The position numbers and the translations under genes were made by a program. A DNA stretch of 64,000 bases from Polaribacter sp. L3A8 (GTDB lineage: Bacteria; Bacteroidota; Bacteroidia; Flavobacteriales; Flavobacteriaceae), in the NCBI RefSeq assembly GCF_009796785.1, contig NZ_CP047026.1, positions 3,578,501 through 3,642,500 of the forward strand. Reading direction: 5' to 3'. The notes beneath the pieces are model-generated. The model had not been told where the DNA came from and made no database searches. It saw nothing but the letters and a program-made list of their open reading frames with translations. Position 1 is the first letter of the stretch, and every line of letters starts with the position of its first letter. Below, in pieces: positions 41,738 to 50,564 of this stretch.

Positions 41738-41801
41738 TAGCAGTGTTCAGTAACAGTTAGTATGCAACTGTTTATTGTTACTGAACACTGCCAACTTTTT
41801 T
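41738..41801. terminator. Long bidirectional terminator hairpin, sdaA / yaaA
   Basis: GCAGTGTTCAGTAACA (41740-41755) pairs with TGTTACTGAACACTGC (41776-41791), a perfect 16-bp stem, with inner AGTT/AACT pairing. Flanking T- and A-rich runs and the convergent gene order make it a shared terminator. Confidence 0.92.
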
Positions 41802-42558
41802 ACCTTGTAAAAACCAAATTATTTTCAGAAGATAATTCTTCAGAAAAACGATATTTATCAACATTAAAGCCTTTTAAATCTTCAATGGTTTTTACGTTAT
41901 TCTCAATTATATAGCGTACCATAAGTCCACGTGCTATTTTAGCATAGGTCATTACAATTTTATATTCTCCGTTTTTAAAATCTTTAAAAATAGGAGTAAT
42001 CATTGGTACTTTTAAAACCTTTTTAGGAATCACTTTAAAGTATTCTGTACTTGCTAAATTAACTAGTAATTCACCATCTTCTAATTCTTCGTTTAATGCA
42101 TGTGCAACTGTGTTGTCCCAGAATTTGTACAGGTTTTCTGTTTTACCAACTTTTAATTTGGTTCCCATTTCTAATCGGTAAGGCTGAATTAAATCTAAAG
42201 GTTTTAACAAACCGTACAACCCAGATAAAATTCTTAAATTATTTTGTAGTAATGGTAGTTTTTCTTCTGCTATAGAGTTTACGTCAATTCCTTTAAAAAC
42301 GGCTCCGGTAAATGCATAAATAGCTTGTTTTGCATTTTCGGTTGTAAAAGGCGTTTTCCAGGTTTGATTTCTATCATAATTTAAGGCAGATAAATCATCA
42401 GAAATTTTCATTAAATCAGATAAATTTTTCTTAGAAAGTGTTTTTAGCTTTTTATTTAGTTTTTCCGACTGTTCTAAAAAACGAGGTTGTGTATGTAAAC
42501 TTGTTGCTACTTTACTTTCAAAATCTAAAGATTTTGCTGGAGATATAATGATTTTCAT
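41800..42558 (-). CDS. yaaA: Peroxide stress protein YaaA
   Basis: The 252-residue DUF328/UPF0246 protein starts MKIIISPAKSLDFES. It contains ALNYDRNQTW, AIYAFTGAVFKGID near 80, LRILSGLYGLLKPLDLIQPYR near 110 and MTYAKIARGLMVRY near 204, all family signatures. YaaA of E. coli lowers free iron and limits DNA damage under H2O2; the fold has a DNA-binding helix-hairpin-helix-like site. It is monocistronic and convergent with sdaA. No OxyR or PerR box was identified. Confidence 0.95.
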   Translation of the reverse strand: MKIIISPAKSLDFESKVATSLHTQPRFLEQSEKLNKKLKTLSKKNLSDLMKISDDLSALNYDRNQTWKTPFTTENAKQAIYAFTGAVFKGIDVNSIAEEKLPLLQNNLRILSGLYGLLKPLDLIQPYRLEMGTKLKVGKTENLYKFWDNTVAHALNEELEDGELLVNLASTEYFKVIPKKVLKVPMITPIFKDFKNGEYKIVMTYAKIARGLMVRYIIENNVKTIEDLKGFNVDKYRFSEELSSENNLVFTR

Positions 42559-42698
42559 GTCTTGTTATTCAGAGATAATTAAAGTATAAATTTACAAATC
42601 ATTTTGGCTGTTTAAAATATATTTTAAAAGTTATATGTAATACTACTATAAAAAATTATAATAGAATGTATGTAATTACTAATACCTTTTAGGTGTTT

Positions 42699-42714
42699 AT
42701 TAAACGTGTTTAAT
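42699..42714. promoter_or_regulatory. Possible operator palindrome (LacI-like)
   Basis: ATTAAAC-GT-GTTTAAT is a perfect 7-base inverted repeat with a 2-base centre in the yaaA upstream region, about 90 bases beyond the HAD gene end. LacI-family operators often have an AAACG-centred palindrome, and a LacI gene is nearby. Binding is unproven. Confidence 0.3.
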
Positions 42715-42805
42715 TTGTTTTTAAAACAAAAAAAGAAGAGGCTAAATAATTATCTGTTTTATATAAAAAAGATAAAATTTCAGTATAAATAGTGTATCTA
42801 ATAGA

Positions 42806-43618
42806 TTATTTAGATTTGCTTTTTATCAAAAGAGATAATATCTTTTCTACGCCAAAATTATCGTTACTTTCTGTAGAATAATTCGCTATTTTTAGAATGT
42901 CTTTATGAGCATTTTTCATTGCAAAGCTAAAGGCTGCTTCCTTTAACATTTCAATATCATTATGGTAGTCTCCAAAAACAAGTGTTTGTTCTTTAGTGAT
43001 GTTTAGTAGTCTTTGTACTTCTCTTAAAGCTGTACCTTTATTTGCTTTTTTGTCTGAAACATCTAACCAGTTTTTACCAGAAATTTTAACTAACATTTCG
43101 TCCTCAAAAGATTTTACTTTAGGGTAAATATAGTCTTCGGAAGAAGTAAAATGATATGTGGCAATTTTTAAAAATTCTTCAGAATCTGCAATGGCCATTA
43201 AATCGTCTACAACTTTATAACTACTATAATATTCTTGAAACAGTGTTATAAATTCTGTGTTTTTAGATTCGATAAAAGCACAATCTTTTCCGCATAAAAC
43301 AATATTAGCACCTTCTATTGTTCTTAAAACAGGAATTAAGGTTTTTACTTTATCAGTAGAAAGTGAGTTTAAAACCAATACCTTGTCTCTTTTTTTTGCA
43401 ATACCTCCGTTTTCTGCAATTACAAAAATTTCATCTTTTATGGGCGCTAGTTTGTGTACAATACTATTGTATTGTCTTCCGCTTGCTGCACAAAAAATAA
43501 TGTCTTGTTTTTTTAATTGTTCAAATAGATCGAAGAATAAGTTGCTTACTTTTCCTTGAGAATTTAGTAGCGTTCCGTCCATGTCAGAAACTACTAATTT
43601 TACATTAGATAAATTCAT
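42806..43618 (-). CDS. Cof-type HAD-IIB phosphatase
   Basis: The 270-residue haloacid dehalogenase-superfamily protein has motif I VSDMDGTLLNSQG at 10-22, the motif II serine in IFCAASGRQYNS near 47, motif III lysine near 190 (NKGTALREVQRLL) and motif IV LVFGDYHNDIEMLKEA near 215. The C2-type cap lies in the middle. Such enzymes dephosphorylate sugar phosphates, pyridoxal phosphate or flavin nucleotides; the substrate here is unknown. It lies 23 bases behind a LacI-family regulator gene, suggesting a shared operon and a sugar-phosphate role (inference). Confidence 0.92.
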   Translation of the reverse strand: MNLSNVKLVVSDMDGTLLNSQGKVSNLFFDLFEQLKKQDIIFCAASGRQYNSIVHKLAPIKDEIFVIAENGGIAKKRDKVLVLNSLSTDKVKTLIPVLRTIEGANIVLCGKDCAFIESKNTEFITLFQEYYSSYKVVDDLMAIADSEEFLKIATYHFTSSEDYIYPKVKSFEDEMLVKISGKNWLDVSDKKANKGTALREVQRLLNITKEQTLVFGDYHNDIEMLKEAAFSFAMKNAHKDILKIANYSTESNDNFGVEKILSLLIKSKSK

Positions 43619-43641
43619 TGTACTCTAAATATATTTGAAAT

Positions 43642-44670
43642 TTATAAGATTTTTTTAGTAGAATTTCTTTCGACCAAATCAGTTTTAATTATGATGGTTT
43701 CGTGTTTTTTCTTAATTTTAGACTTATCTTCTAATCGGTTAATTAGCATTTCTGCAGCTGTTGCTCCCATAATTTCTCCATGTTGACTTACGGTTGTCAT
43801 TCTTGGGCTAGAATGTCTTGCTAAAATTCCGTTAGAAAAAGAAATTACAGAAAAGTTTTCGGGTATTCTATGTCCTTTTTTAATAGCTATTTTCATAGCT
43901 GCAATAGCAGAAGATTCATCTGTAGCAATAACACTATCTATGTTGTTGTTTTTAAAGATTGGTTCTAAAATGGTCTCATAATTTTTATAGTTGTCATCTA
44001 TGTTTATGATTAGATTTTTTTCAACTTTAATATTAAAATCTTCTAGACCTTTTAAATATCCTAATTGTCTTCTTCTTCCAGTTTCTAAATTATTCATGGT
44101 AGATATAAAGGCAATGTTTTCATGGCCAGATTTTACTAAATAAGATACGGTACTTCTAGCACTGTCAAAGTTATCAGTTACTACTTTGTCGCACTTTAAT
44201 TTATCAGCAACTCTATCAAACATTACAATTGGCGTATCATTATCTAAGACTTCTTGAAAATGACTAAAATCTCCTTTAGAAATAGTTTCTTCTGCAAGAG
44301 ATAAAATAAAACCATCTATACTTCCGTTAGAAAGCATTTCAATAGTTTCTACTTCTTTTTTAAAAGACTCATTAGAAATACATGAAATTATTTTATACCC
44401 TCTATCATTTGCTACTTTCTCTATTCCGTTAAAAACTTGGGCAAAGAAATAATTTAACATATTCGGTATTATAATTCCGATTGTTTTTGTTTGCCTATTT
44501 TTTAAGCTAAGTGCATTAAAATTAGGTTTGTAATTTTTTTCTTTAGCATATTTTTGAATTTTTTCTTTTGTACTTACACTGATTTCATAACTGTCATTTA
44601 GGGCTTTAGATACGGTAGAAATAGAAACATTAAATTCTTTTGCAATGTCTTTTATGGTAAGTCTTTTCAT
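43642..44670 (-). CDS. LacI-family transcriptional regulator
   Basis: The 342-residue regulator has an N-terminal helix-turn-helix KRLTIKDIAKEFNVSISTVSK at 2-22 with the hinge segment NYKPNFNALSLK near 50. A periplasmic-binding-protein-like sensor domain follows (about 60-335), with GIIIPNMLNYFFAQVFNGIE and FDRVADKLKCDKVVTDNFD. It probably senses a sugar or sugar phosphate and controls the adjacent HAD gene and itself. No SusC/D or glycoside hydrolase genes are adjacent, so it is not an obvious polysaccharide-utilisation regulator. Confidence 0.93.
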   Translation of the reverse strand: MKRLTIKDIAKEFNVSISTVSKALNDSYEISVSTKEKIQKYAKEKNYKPNFNALSLKNRQTKTIGIIIPNMLNYFFAQVFNGIEKVANDRGYKIISCISNESFKKEVETIEMLSNGSIDGFILSLAEETISKGDFSHFQEVLDNDTPIVMFDRVADKLKCDKVVTDNFDSARSTVSYLVKSGHENIAFISTMNNLETGRRRQLGYLKGLEDFNIKVEKNLIINIDDNYKNYETILEPIFKNNNIDSVIATDESSAIAAMKIAIKKGHRIPENFSVISFSNGILARHSSPRMTTVSQHGEIMGATAAEMLINRLEDKSKIKKKHETIIIKTDLVERNSTKKIL

Positions 44671-44732
44671 CTTTAAGTCAAAAATTAAACACTAAAGTAC
44701 AAAATCCCCTCCATAGTAGAGTTATAAAATTA

Positions 44733-46130
44733 TTATTTTACAATTTTATAATATTGAAAATTTTTACGAAGTTCATAAAAGAGGAATCCATAAAGGATAA
44801 AGTACTCTAAAGCAACAAACCACAAATTTTCTTTCCATGGATTGTTTGCATACGCTTGATAACTAAAAATAATTACAAGTGTCCAAATAATTGGGAAACG
44901 GTATTTTGTAAATACGGATAAAATTAAAGGAGTTGCCAAATACCAAGGATGTATTGTTGTTGATGTAAAATAATAAAAACACAAACCAAATAACAATGCT
45001 GTAATTAATTGAACCATTGATTTATTTTTTCTAAAAAAGGTGATAATTACCAAAAATAGAATTGTTAAAATAGGAACTATTTTGCCGATAATAGCAATTT
45101 CATTATAGCCTCTAAATTGGTAACCAATTTCTCTAAAAATGTAATAAAAACTGGCGTTAAATTCAAAATTTCGAAACCATAAACCTACCGAATTTGCATA
45201 ATTTTCTATAAATTCTGATGAATAAAAAGGAAGAAATAAAATGATTATTGTTGCTAAAGTAATTGCATAAAATGCGATTAATTTAGCGAGTTTTTTAGGC
45301 TGTAATTTTAAACCGATCCATTTTAGTTTATTGGTACTGTTATTACTGATAGGTTGTATAAACCACTGAAAAAATAAGGGTAAAAACAGTAACGGAATTA
45401 ACTTTACAGAAACAGAACATGCTAATAAAATTGCTGCCCAAGCCCATTTTTGTTGCTGTAGTTTGTAAAGACTCCAAATTAAGAAAAATAACATTACAGG
45501 TTCAAAGTGTAGATTGCCTGTCATTTCTATAATTATAAAAGGATTTAAAGCGTACCAAAAAATATTTTTTATAGGTAAGTTTAATTGTTCTAATAATTTT
45601 TTTCCAAAATAAAGAATACCAATATCAGCCAAAATAATAATGCTTCTTAATACAATCACAGATCCAAAGACACTTTTACTAGCAAATAATGCAGCAATTA
45701 AAAAACAAAGCTGGTTTATAGGTGGGTAATTGGTGTAATGACTTCCGTTCATTTCTCCCATACCGTTATACAAGTTGTTGGCATCTGCTATAGGATGAAG
45801 CCCTTGTTGAATAAAAGTTTCAGGTAGTGATAAATAAGGGTTGAGTCCTTCTAGAATCATACGTCCATCCCAAATAAATCTGTAAAAATCTTGAGATAAA
45901 TTAGGGATAGCGAATAGAAAAATTAACCTAAAAAGGATCACTAATCCAATTAAAGTAGAGTTTTGTATGGTTTTGCTTTTTATCAAAAAATAAGAACAAC
46001 CAAAAAGAGCAAACCATAAAAATAGTAGTTTGTTAAATTCTGTTCTCTCTAAAAAATAAGCAAAAATAAAATAGGCTATTGTACTAAGTAAAATTAGTAA
46101 AACGTCTTTATATTTTTTAAAAAATAACAT
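44733..46130 (-). CDS. GT-C fold mannosyltransferase-like membrane protein
   Basis: The 465-residue protein has about 11-12 membrane helices. After helix 3 lies the acidic loop SQDFYRFIWDGRMILEGLNPY (about residues 78-98), with the Asp of GT-C enzymes. Long extracytoplasmic loops include TFIQQGLHPIADANNLYNG. This is typical of polyprenyl-phosphate-mannose-dependent transferases (MptB/PIG-M-like). Donor sugar is probably supplied by the DPM-synthase-like enzyme two genes upstream. Its ATG overlaps the previous stop by one base (TAATG), so it is coupled as the last gene of the glycosyltransferase operon. The acceptor is unknown. Confidence 0.82.
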   Translation of the reverse strand: MLFFKKYKDVLLILLSTIAYFIFAYFLERTEFNKLLFLWFALFGCSYFLIKSKTIQNSTLIGLVILFRLIFLFAIPNLSQDFYRFIWDGRMILEGLNPYLSLPETFIQQGLHPIADANNLYNGMGEMNGSHYTNYPPINQLCFLIAALFASKSVFGSVIVLRSIIILADIGILYFGKKLLEQLNLPIKNIFWYALNPFIIIEMTGNLHFEPVMLFFLIWSLYKLQQQKWAWAAILLACSVSVKLIPLLFLPLFFQWFIQPISNNSTNKLKWIGLKLQPKKLAKLIAFYAITLATIIILFLPFYSSEFIENYANSVGLWFRNFEFNASFYYIFREIGYQFRGYNEIAIIGKIVPILTILFLVIITFFRKNKSMVQLITALLFGLCFYYFTSTTIHPWYLATPLILSVFTKYRFPIIWTLVIIFSYQAYANNPWKENLWFVALEYFILYGFLFYELRKNFQYYKIVK

Positions 46131-47620
46131 TAAGCTTTAGAAAATATTGATTTAAAAAACACATAACTAAAACCAATAAAAAGCATAAAGTGAAAAGGGA
46201 ATAAACCAAAATCTCCTCCTTGATTTCCAACAATAAATGCACTGTACATTCCAAATATAAAGTAAATTGCTAATAGGCCTTCTAAAATAACATGAAAAGA
46301 TGGTTTTTTCTTAATGTATTTGTTGGTTTTCCAACCATCTTTTAGACCATTGATGTTAAATTTTGGCGTACGAACAAATTCGCTTTTCTTTCCAAAATGG
46401 CCTTCTAAAACAGCAATTGTATTGTGTAGCGAAAAGCCCATCGCAATAGAAAAAAAGGTAAAAAAGGATCCAATATATTTTATAAATCGTACAAATCCAC
46501 CTCCGTAAATGTTTTTAAACATGTACCAATAACAAACAAAAAATATTAATGAACTAATTACAAAAAAGCTCATTACATAGAAGTATATTTTTAAGTGCTC
46601 GTATTCGTTTTTAATGTATAACATAGGGACGCTTAAAACTGCTACCAAAAATATACACGTAAACATAGAGCTGTTTAAAAGATGTAATAAACTATGAATC
46701 TTTGTTTTAAAAGAAACGTTTTTACTTGTAATAACGCGTCTCATCATTTTTTGAAAATTCTCAGCACCTCCTTTATTCCATCTAAATTGTTGAGATCTTG
46801 CAGCACTAATTACTACAGGTAACTCTGCAGGAGTAACAACTTTTTCTAAGTATTTAAATTTCCAATTTTTTAACTGTGCTCTATAACTTAAATCTAAATC
46901 TTCTGTAAGGGTATCACCTTCCCAATTCCCAGCATCATAAATACATTCTTTTCTCCAAACACCAGCGGTTCCATTAAAATTGATAAAATGACCTTGACTA
47001 TTTCTCCCCACTTGTTCTAATGTAAAGTGTGCGTCTAAAGCAAAGGCTTGAATTTTTGTAAGTGTAGAATAATTTCTGTTGATATGCCCCCAGCGGGTTT
47101 GAACCACACCAATTTCTGAATCTTTAAAATACGGCACAGTTTGGTACAGCCAATCTTTTTGAGGTAAAAAATCTGCATCAAAAATAGCTATAAACTCTCC
47201 TTTTGCAATTTTTAAACCTTCTTTTAATGCACCAGCTTTAAAGCCTTGTCTATTGGTTCTTTTAATGTGTTGAATATCGAGTCCTTCTGCCTGAATTTCT
47301 TTAACGAGGTTTGCTGTCATTTCTACAGATTCATCTGTAGAGTCATCTAACACCTGAATTTCTAATTTCTCTCTCGGGTATTCTAATTTAGCAATGTTTT
47401 TTAACAAACGTTCCATCACATACAATTCGTTATAAACCGGTAATTGTATCGTTATAAAAGGAATTTCTTTTGTATTAGAGAAATCAAATTTCTCTGAATT
47501 ATCAACTTTTTTTCTTGCTTTTAAATAGTTAAAAAGTAAGTTTAATTGTGCTAATGCATACATAAAAATGAGCAATAACGATAAAGAGTAAATTAATATA
47601 ATTATGTATTCTATAACCAC
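46130..47620 (-). CDS. Membrane glycosyltransferase family 2, cellulose-synthase-like
   Basis: The 496-residue protein has an N-terminal helix, a cytoplasmic GT2 domain (about 50-300) and four to five C-terminal helices. The processive-type motifs are all present: VLDDSTDES, IFDADFLPQ, TEDLDLSYR and QQFRWNKGG (the D, DxD, TED and QxxRW series). FNGTAGVWRKECI is also typical. The start codon is GTG at 47618-47620, overlapping the upstream stop as TAGTG; no better ATG lies nearby. It could make a beta-linked polysaccharide or glycolipid. It has no PilZ domain, so c-di-GMP control is not indicated. Confidence 0.88.
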   Translation of the reverse strand: MVIEYIIILIYSLSLLLIFMYALAQLNLLFNYLKARKKVDNSEKFDFSNTKEIPFITIQLPVYNELYVMERLLKNIAKLEYPREKLEIQVLDDSTDESVEMTANLVKEIQAEGLDIQHIKRTNRQGFKAGALKEGLKIAKGEFIAIFDADFLPQKDWLYQTVPYFKDSEIGVVQTRWGHINRNYSTLTKIQAFALDAHFTLEQVGRNSQGHFINFNGTAGVWRKECIYDAGNWEGDTLTEDLDLSYRAQLKNWKFKYLEKVVTPAELPVVISAARSQQFRWNKGGAENFQKMMRRVITSKNVSFKTKIHSLLHLLNSSMFTCIFLVAVLSVPMLYIKNEYEHLKIYFYVMSFFVISSLIFFVCYWYMFKNIYGGGFVRFIKYIGSFFTFFSIAMGFSLHNTIAVLEGHFGKKSEFVRTPKFNINGLKDGWKTNKYIKKKPSFHVILEGLLAIYFIFGMYSAFIVGNQGGDFGLFPFHFMLFIGFSYVFFKSIFSKA

Positions 47621-48315
47621 TACTTAAAACTGTATTTAAAAATCCAACCTAATATTTTTATTCCTGCAAAGATACTGCCTTTTACGGTACCAGATACTTT
47701 AGAAACGCCTATTCTATTTCTATATTTTACAGGTATTTCTATATAACTAAACTTTTGTTTTAATGCTTTTAATTGCATTTCTACGGTCCAACCATACGTC
47801 TTGTCTTCCATATTTAAGGCTAACAATTTATTGTATTTGATAGCTCTAAACGGTCCCAAATCTGTAAATTTTGCTCCAAAAAAAAGTTTCATTAAAAAAG
47901 TAGCCAACCAATTTCCAAAAACTTGTTGCGGAGTCATAGAGCCATTTTCTCTTAATTCCTTAACACGGGCACCAATTACAAAATCGATATTATCATTTAA
48001 AATAGGATGAATAAGTGCTGTTAATTGTTCTGGATAATCAGAATAATCGCCATCTAAAAAAACAATAATTTCTGGTGTTGTTTTTTGTTTACTAATGTAA
48101 TCCATTCCTTTTAAACAAGCGTAACCATAGCCTTTACGATGTTCTTTAAGAACAGTTGCTCCTGCTTTTTTTGCATTAATTTCTGTATTGTCTGTAGAGT
48201 TGTTACTGATAACAATAATTTCATCAACAATTTTAGGAATATCATTAATAACATTCGCTATAGAATCTTGCTCATTATATGCAGGAATAATAACTTTTAT
48301 AATCGGTTTCGTCAT
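47620..48315 (-). CDS. Dolichyl-phosphate mannose synthase-like GT2
   Basis: The 231-residue soluble GT2 enzyme has the motifs VIIPAYNEQDSIANVIND at 8-25, NNSTDNTE, and VFLDGDYSDYPEQL near 87-100 with the DxD metal site. A C-terminal FTDLGPFRAIKY and an amphipathic end follow. It resembles DPM synthase and polyprenyl-phosphate glucose synthases without membrane helices. It probably makes a polyprenyl-phosphate hexose used by the GT-C protein. Its ATG overlaps the upstream TGA as ATGA, and its TAG overlaps the next GTG. Confidence 0.9.
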   Translation of the reverse strand: MTKPIIKVIIPAYNEQDSIANVINDIPKIVDEIIVISNNSTDNTEINAKKAGATVLKEHRKGYGYACLKGMDYISKQKTTPEIIVFLDGDYSDYPEQLTALIHPILNDNIDFVIGARVKELRENGSMTPQQVFGNWLATFLMKLFFGAKFTDLGPFRAIKYNKLLALNMEDKTYGWTVEMQLKALKQKFSYIEIPVKYRNRIGVSKVSGTVKGSIFAGIKILGWIFKYSFK

Positions 48316-48788
48316 CTTAAATCATTTAGACTATTTTCACTTCTAAACGATGAAAAGTCTGTCCATTCTTTTATTTTTTTACCTTCTTTATATTTGGAAG
48401 CTTTTATCAACTTTTTATTCTTGTAAATTAAGCAATAGCCATTTTTTAGATTGTTTTCTAATTGACATTTATGGTTTACAAGCCCATTATTATCATAAAA
48501 TAACCACCAATCATTTTTAATTCCGTTTTTAAAATGGCCTTCTTTCTCTTTAATTAAATTTGGGGTGTAAAAATACCAATATTTAGTCTCTAAACCATCT
48601 TTAAAATAGCCTTCTTTTTTGATGTTTCCATTTTTATAATAAAATTTCCAAAAGGCTGTTTTTTTATCATTTAAAATCCAGCCTCCATTTTTTAGTTGCC
48701 CATTTTTATAATATTCTTTATGATATTCTTTTTGACTGAATGACATCAAAGTAAGAAAGAGGAAAGAAATAATAAGGAGTTTTTTCAT
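48312..48788 (-). CDS. MORN-repeat (YwqK-like) secreted protein
   Basis: The 158-residue protein has a signal peptide (about 1-18, ending LMSFSQ) and tandem repeats of the toxin-antitoxin YwqK/MORN-variant type: YYKNGQLKNGGWIL, YYKNGNIKKEGYFKDG, EGHFKNGIKNDWWLFYDNNG and SKYKEGKKIKEW. Such repeats bind lipid or protein surfaces; the antitoxin label is formal. It is the first gene of the glycosyltransferase operon, with ATGA overlap into the DPM-synthase-like gene. Confidence 0.85.
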   Translation of the reverse strand: MKKLLIISFLFLTLMSFSQKEYHKEYYKNGQLKNGGWILNDKKTAFWKFYYKNGNIKKEGYFKDGLETKYWYFYTPNLIKEKEGHFKNGIKNDWWLFYDNNGLVNHKCQLENNLKNGYCLIYKNKKLIKASKYKEGKKIKEWTDFSSFRSENSLNDLR

Positions 48789-48881
48789 TGTTTAATTTTA
48801 TACTTTAACAGGCACAGCATGACATTTATATTTTAACCTATAGTAAGTTTTAAACTGCCAACTGAAACTGTAAACTGAATA

Positions 48882-50504
48882 CTACTTCTTATTCACTAAA
48901 TCCATTAAATCTACATCATTACCTAATAAAATATCTGTAGGATTGATACGTCCGTCTTCTGGTCCGTTTTCTAATTTTAAAACTCCTCTTGGGCAAACTG
49001 CAGAACAAACTCCACAACCAACACAACTAGAACGTACAATGTTTTCTCCTTTTTGTGCGTATGCTCTAACATCAATTCCTTGTTCACAATAGGTAGAACA
49101 GTTTCCACAAGAAATACATTGACCACCATTTGTAGTAATTCTAAATCTAGATTTAAAACGTTGAATAAATCCTAAATAAGCAGCTAATGGACAGCCGAAT
49201 CTACACCAAACTCTGTTACCAAAAATAGGATAGAATCCTGTACCAATTACACCTGCAAAAATAGCACCTATTAAGAAACCATAAATATCTTGTATGGTTT
49301 GTGTTTGAATACCTAAAACTTGACTCTCTTGCGTAAAGAAGGTGTACAAAGCAAAACCTGTCATTACTAGCACAAAAACTAAAACAGAATGAATTATAAT
49401 ACGTTCTGCTCTCCAAGAAAGTAACGTTTTACTAGAGTTTTGTCTGTATGGGTCTCCCAAAGTTTCTGCTAAACCACCACAACCACAAACCCAAGAACAA
49501 TACCATCTTTTTCCGAAGAAATACACCATTACTGGTACAATAACAATTGTTAAAACAACTCCCCAAACCAAAATAAATAATCCAAAACCACCACTTGCAA
49601 GTAACTCATCTAAATTCCATCTAAAGAAGAAATCGTAATCTAACGGAAACGCATTTTTAAAATCGTACCAAGGTTTTTCGAAACGAACTAAAATTTCTGG
49701 AATTAAAAAAGCAAATACAATTTGAAAGAATAATACAGAAGTAGTTCTTAATATTTGGTATTTATTATGACGGTATTTTATATACATTCTTACTGCCATA
49801 ACCGTCATAACAACACAGTATAAGAAACCATATAAAAACCATTGACCTGCTGGGTTTCCGCTAAGAGATTTACTAATTGGATCTACTAAATACACCCAGT
49901 TTACAATAAAATCTGGATAAAAGTAAAGTAGAATATAAAAAGTAACTAAAAAGATAAATGTAAACCAACCAATCCAACCACGGTTGGTAACTGCGCTTAA
50001 GAAAATTCCATCGTTTTTAATTCCTGGTTTACCAAGTAAAATTACATCTGGTACAATAAACATTAGTGCACCAATTATACCTAAACCAAAGGTTAAAAAC
50101 CAAGCCAAACCTGTATTGTCTGCAGCAAAACCTTTACCAGATTTTTTTGCTAGTTCAAAACTGACACTATGTGGTTTTCCAGAGATTTTATATTGAAATT
50201 GTTTCCCTTTTGCGTCCCAGTTTTTTTCTGAATTATATTTAGCAATTAATGCATCATAATGATTGTTAGAAGTTTTATAAGCACCTATAACTGCACTAGA
50301 AAATTGAAAAATATTTAAAGCTTTATCGGTTACGATTGCTTTAGAAAGTTCTTCTTTTATAATTTCACTTTTATATCCTTTTTCTTTAATAAAAGTATCT
50401 AATTCAGGTTGAGTTAAATTAAAAGAGCCTGTAAAAATTGTTCCAATAAAGAATGTTAATCCTAATAGAAAGATAATTAATCCTGTTTGTTTTATGAGTT
50501 TCAA
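48882..50504 (-). CDS. Polyferredoxin-type membrane protein (NapH/NosR-like)
   Basis: The 540-residue protein has an N-terminal helix, a periplasmic domain (about 25-130), five or six more helices and two C-terminal 4Fe-4S clusters. The cysteine sets are CISCGNCSTYCEQG near 458 and CVGCGVCSAVCPRG near 491. Two further motifs at the membrane face are CSWVCGCGG near 337 and CRFGCP near 435, as in NapH and NosR. It probably conducts electrons across or along the membrane. It lies 60 bases behind an FAD oxidoreductase gene, a natural electron donor. No nitrate- or nitrous-oxide-reductase genes are near. Confidence 0.88.
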   Translation of the reverse strand: MKLIKQTGLIIFLLGLTFFIGTIFTGSFNLTQPELDTFIKEKGYKSEIIKEELSKAIVTDKALNIFQFSSAVIGAYKTSNNHYDALIAKYNSEKNWDAKGKQFQYKISGKPHSVSFELAKKSGKGFAADNTGLAWFLTFGLGIIGALMFIVPDVILLGKPGIKNDGIFLSAVTNRGWIGWFTFIFLVTFYILLYFYPDFIVNWVYLVDPISKSLSGNPAGQWFLYGFLYCVVMTVMAVRMYIKYRHNKYQILRTTSVLFFQIVFAFLIPEILVRFEKPWYDFKNAFPLDYDFFFRWNLDELLASGGFGLFILVWGVVLTIVIVPVMVYFFGKRWYCSWVCGCGGLAETLGDPYRQNSSKTLLSWRAERIIIHSVLVFVLVMTGFALYTFFTQESQVLGIQTQTIQDIYGFLIGAIFAGVIGTGFYPIFGNRVWCRFGCPLAAYLGFIQRFKSRFRITTNGGQCISCGNCSTYCEQGIDVRAYAQKGENIVRSSCVGCGVCSAVCPRGVLKLENGPEDGRINPTDILLGNDVDLMDLVNKK

Positions 50505-50564
50505 AATAATTATGGGGTATTATATGTTTTTAATGAAAGTTTTTTTTGAGATGCTTAATATCAA

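Noticed and set aside
42806..44670. Polysaccharide utilisation locus around the LacI and HAD genes
   Set aside because: No SusC/SusD pair or glycoside hydrolases are adjacent.
48312..48788. YwqK-like gene as part of a toxin-antitoxin pair
   Set aside because: The protein has a signal peptide and its partner genes are glycosyltransferases; no toxin lies adjacent.
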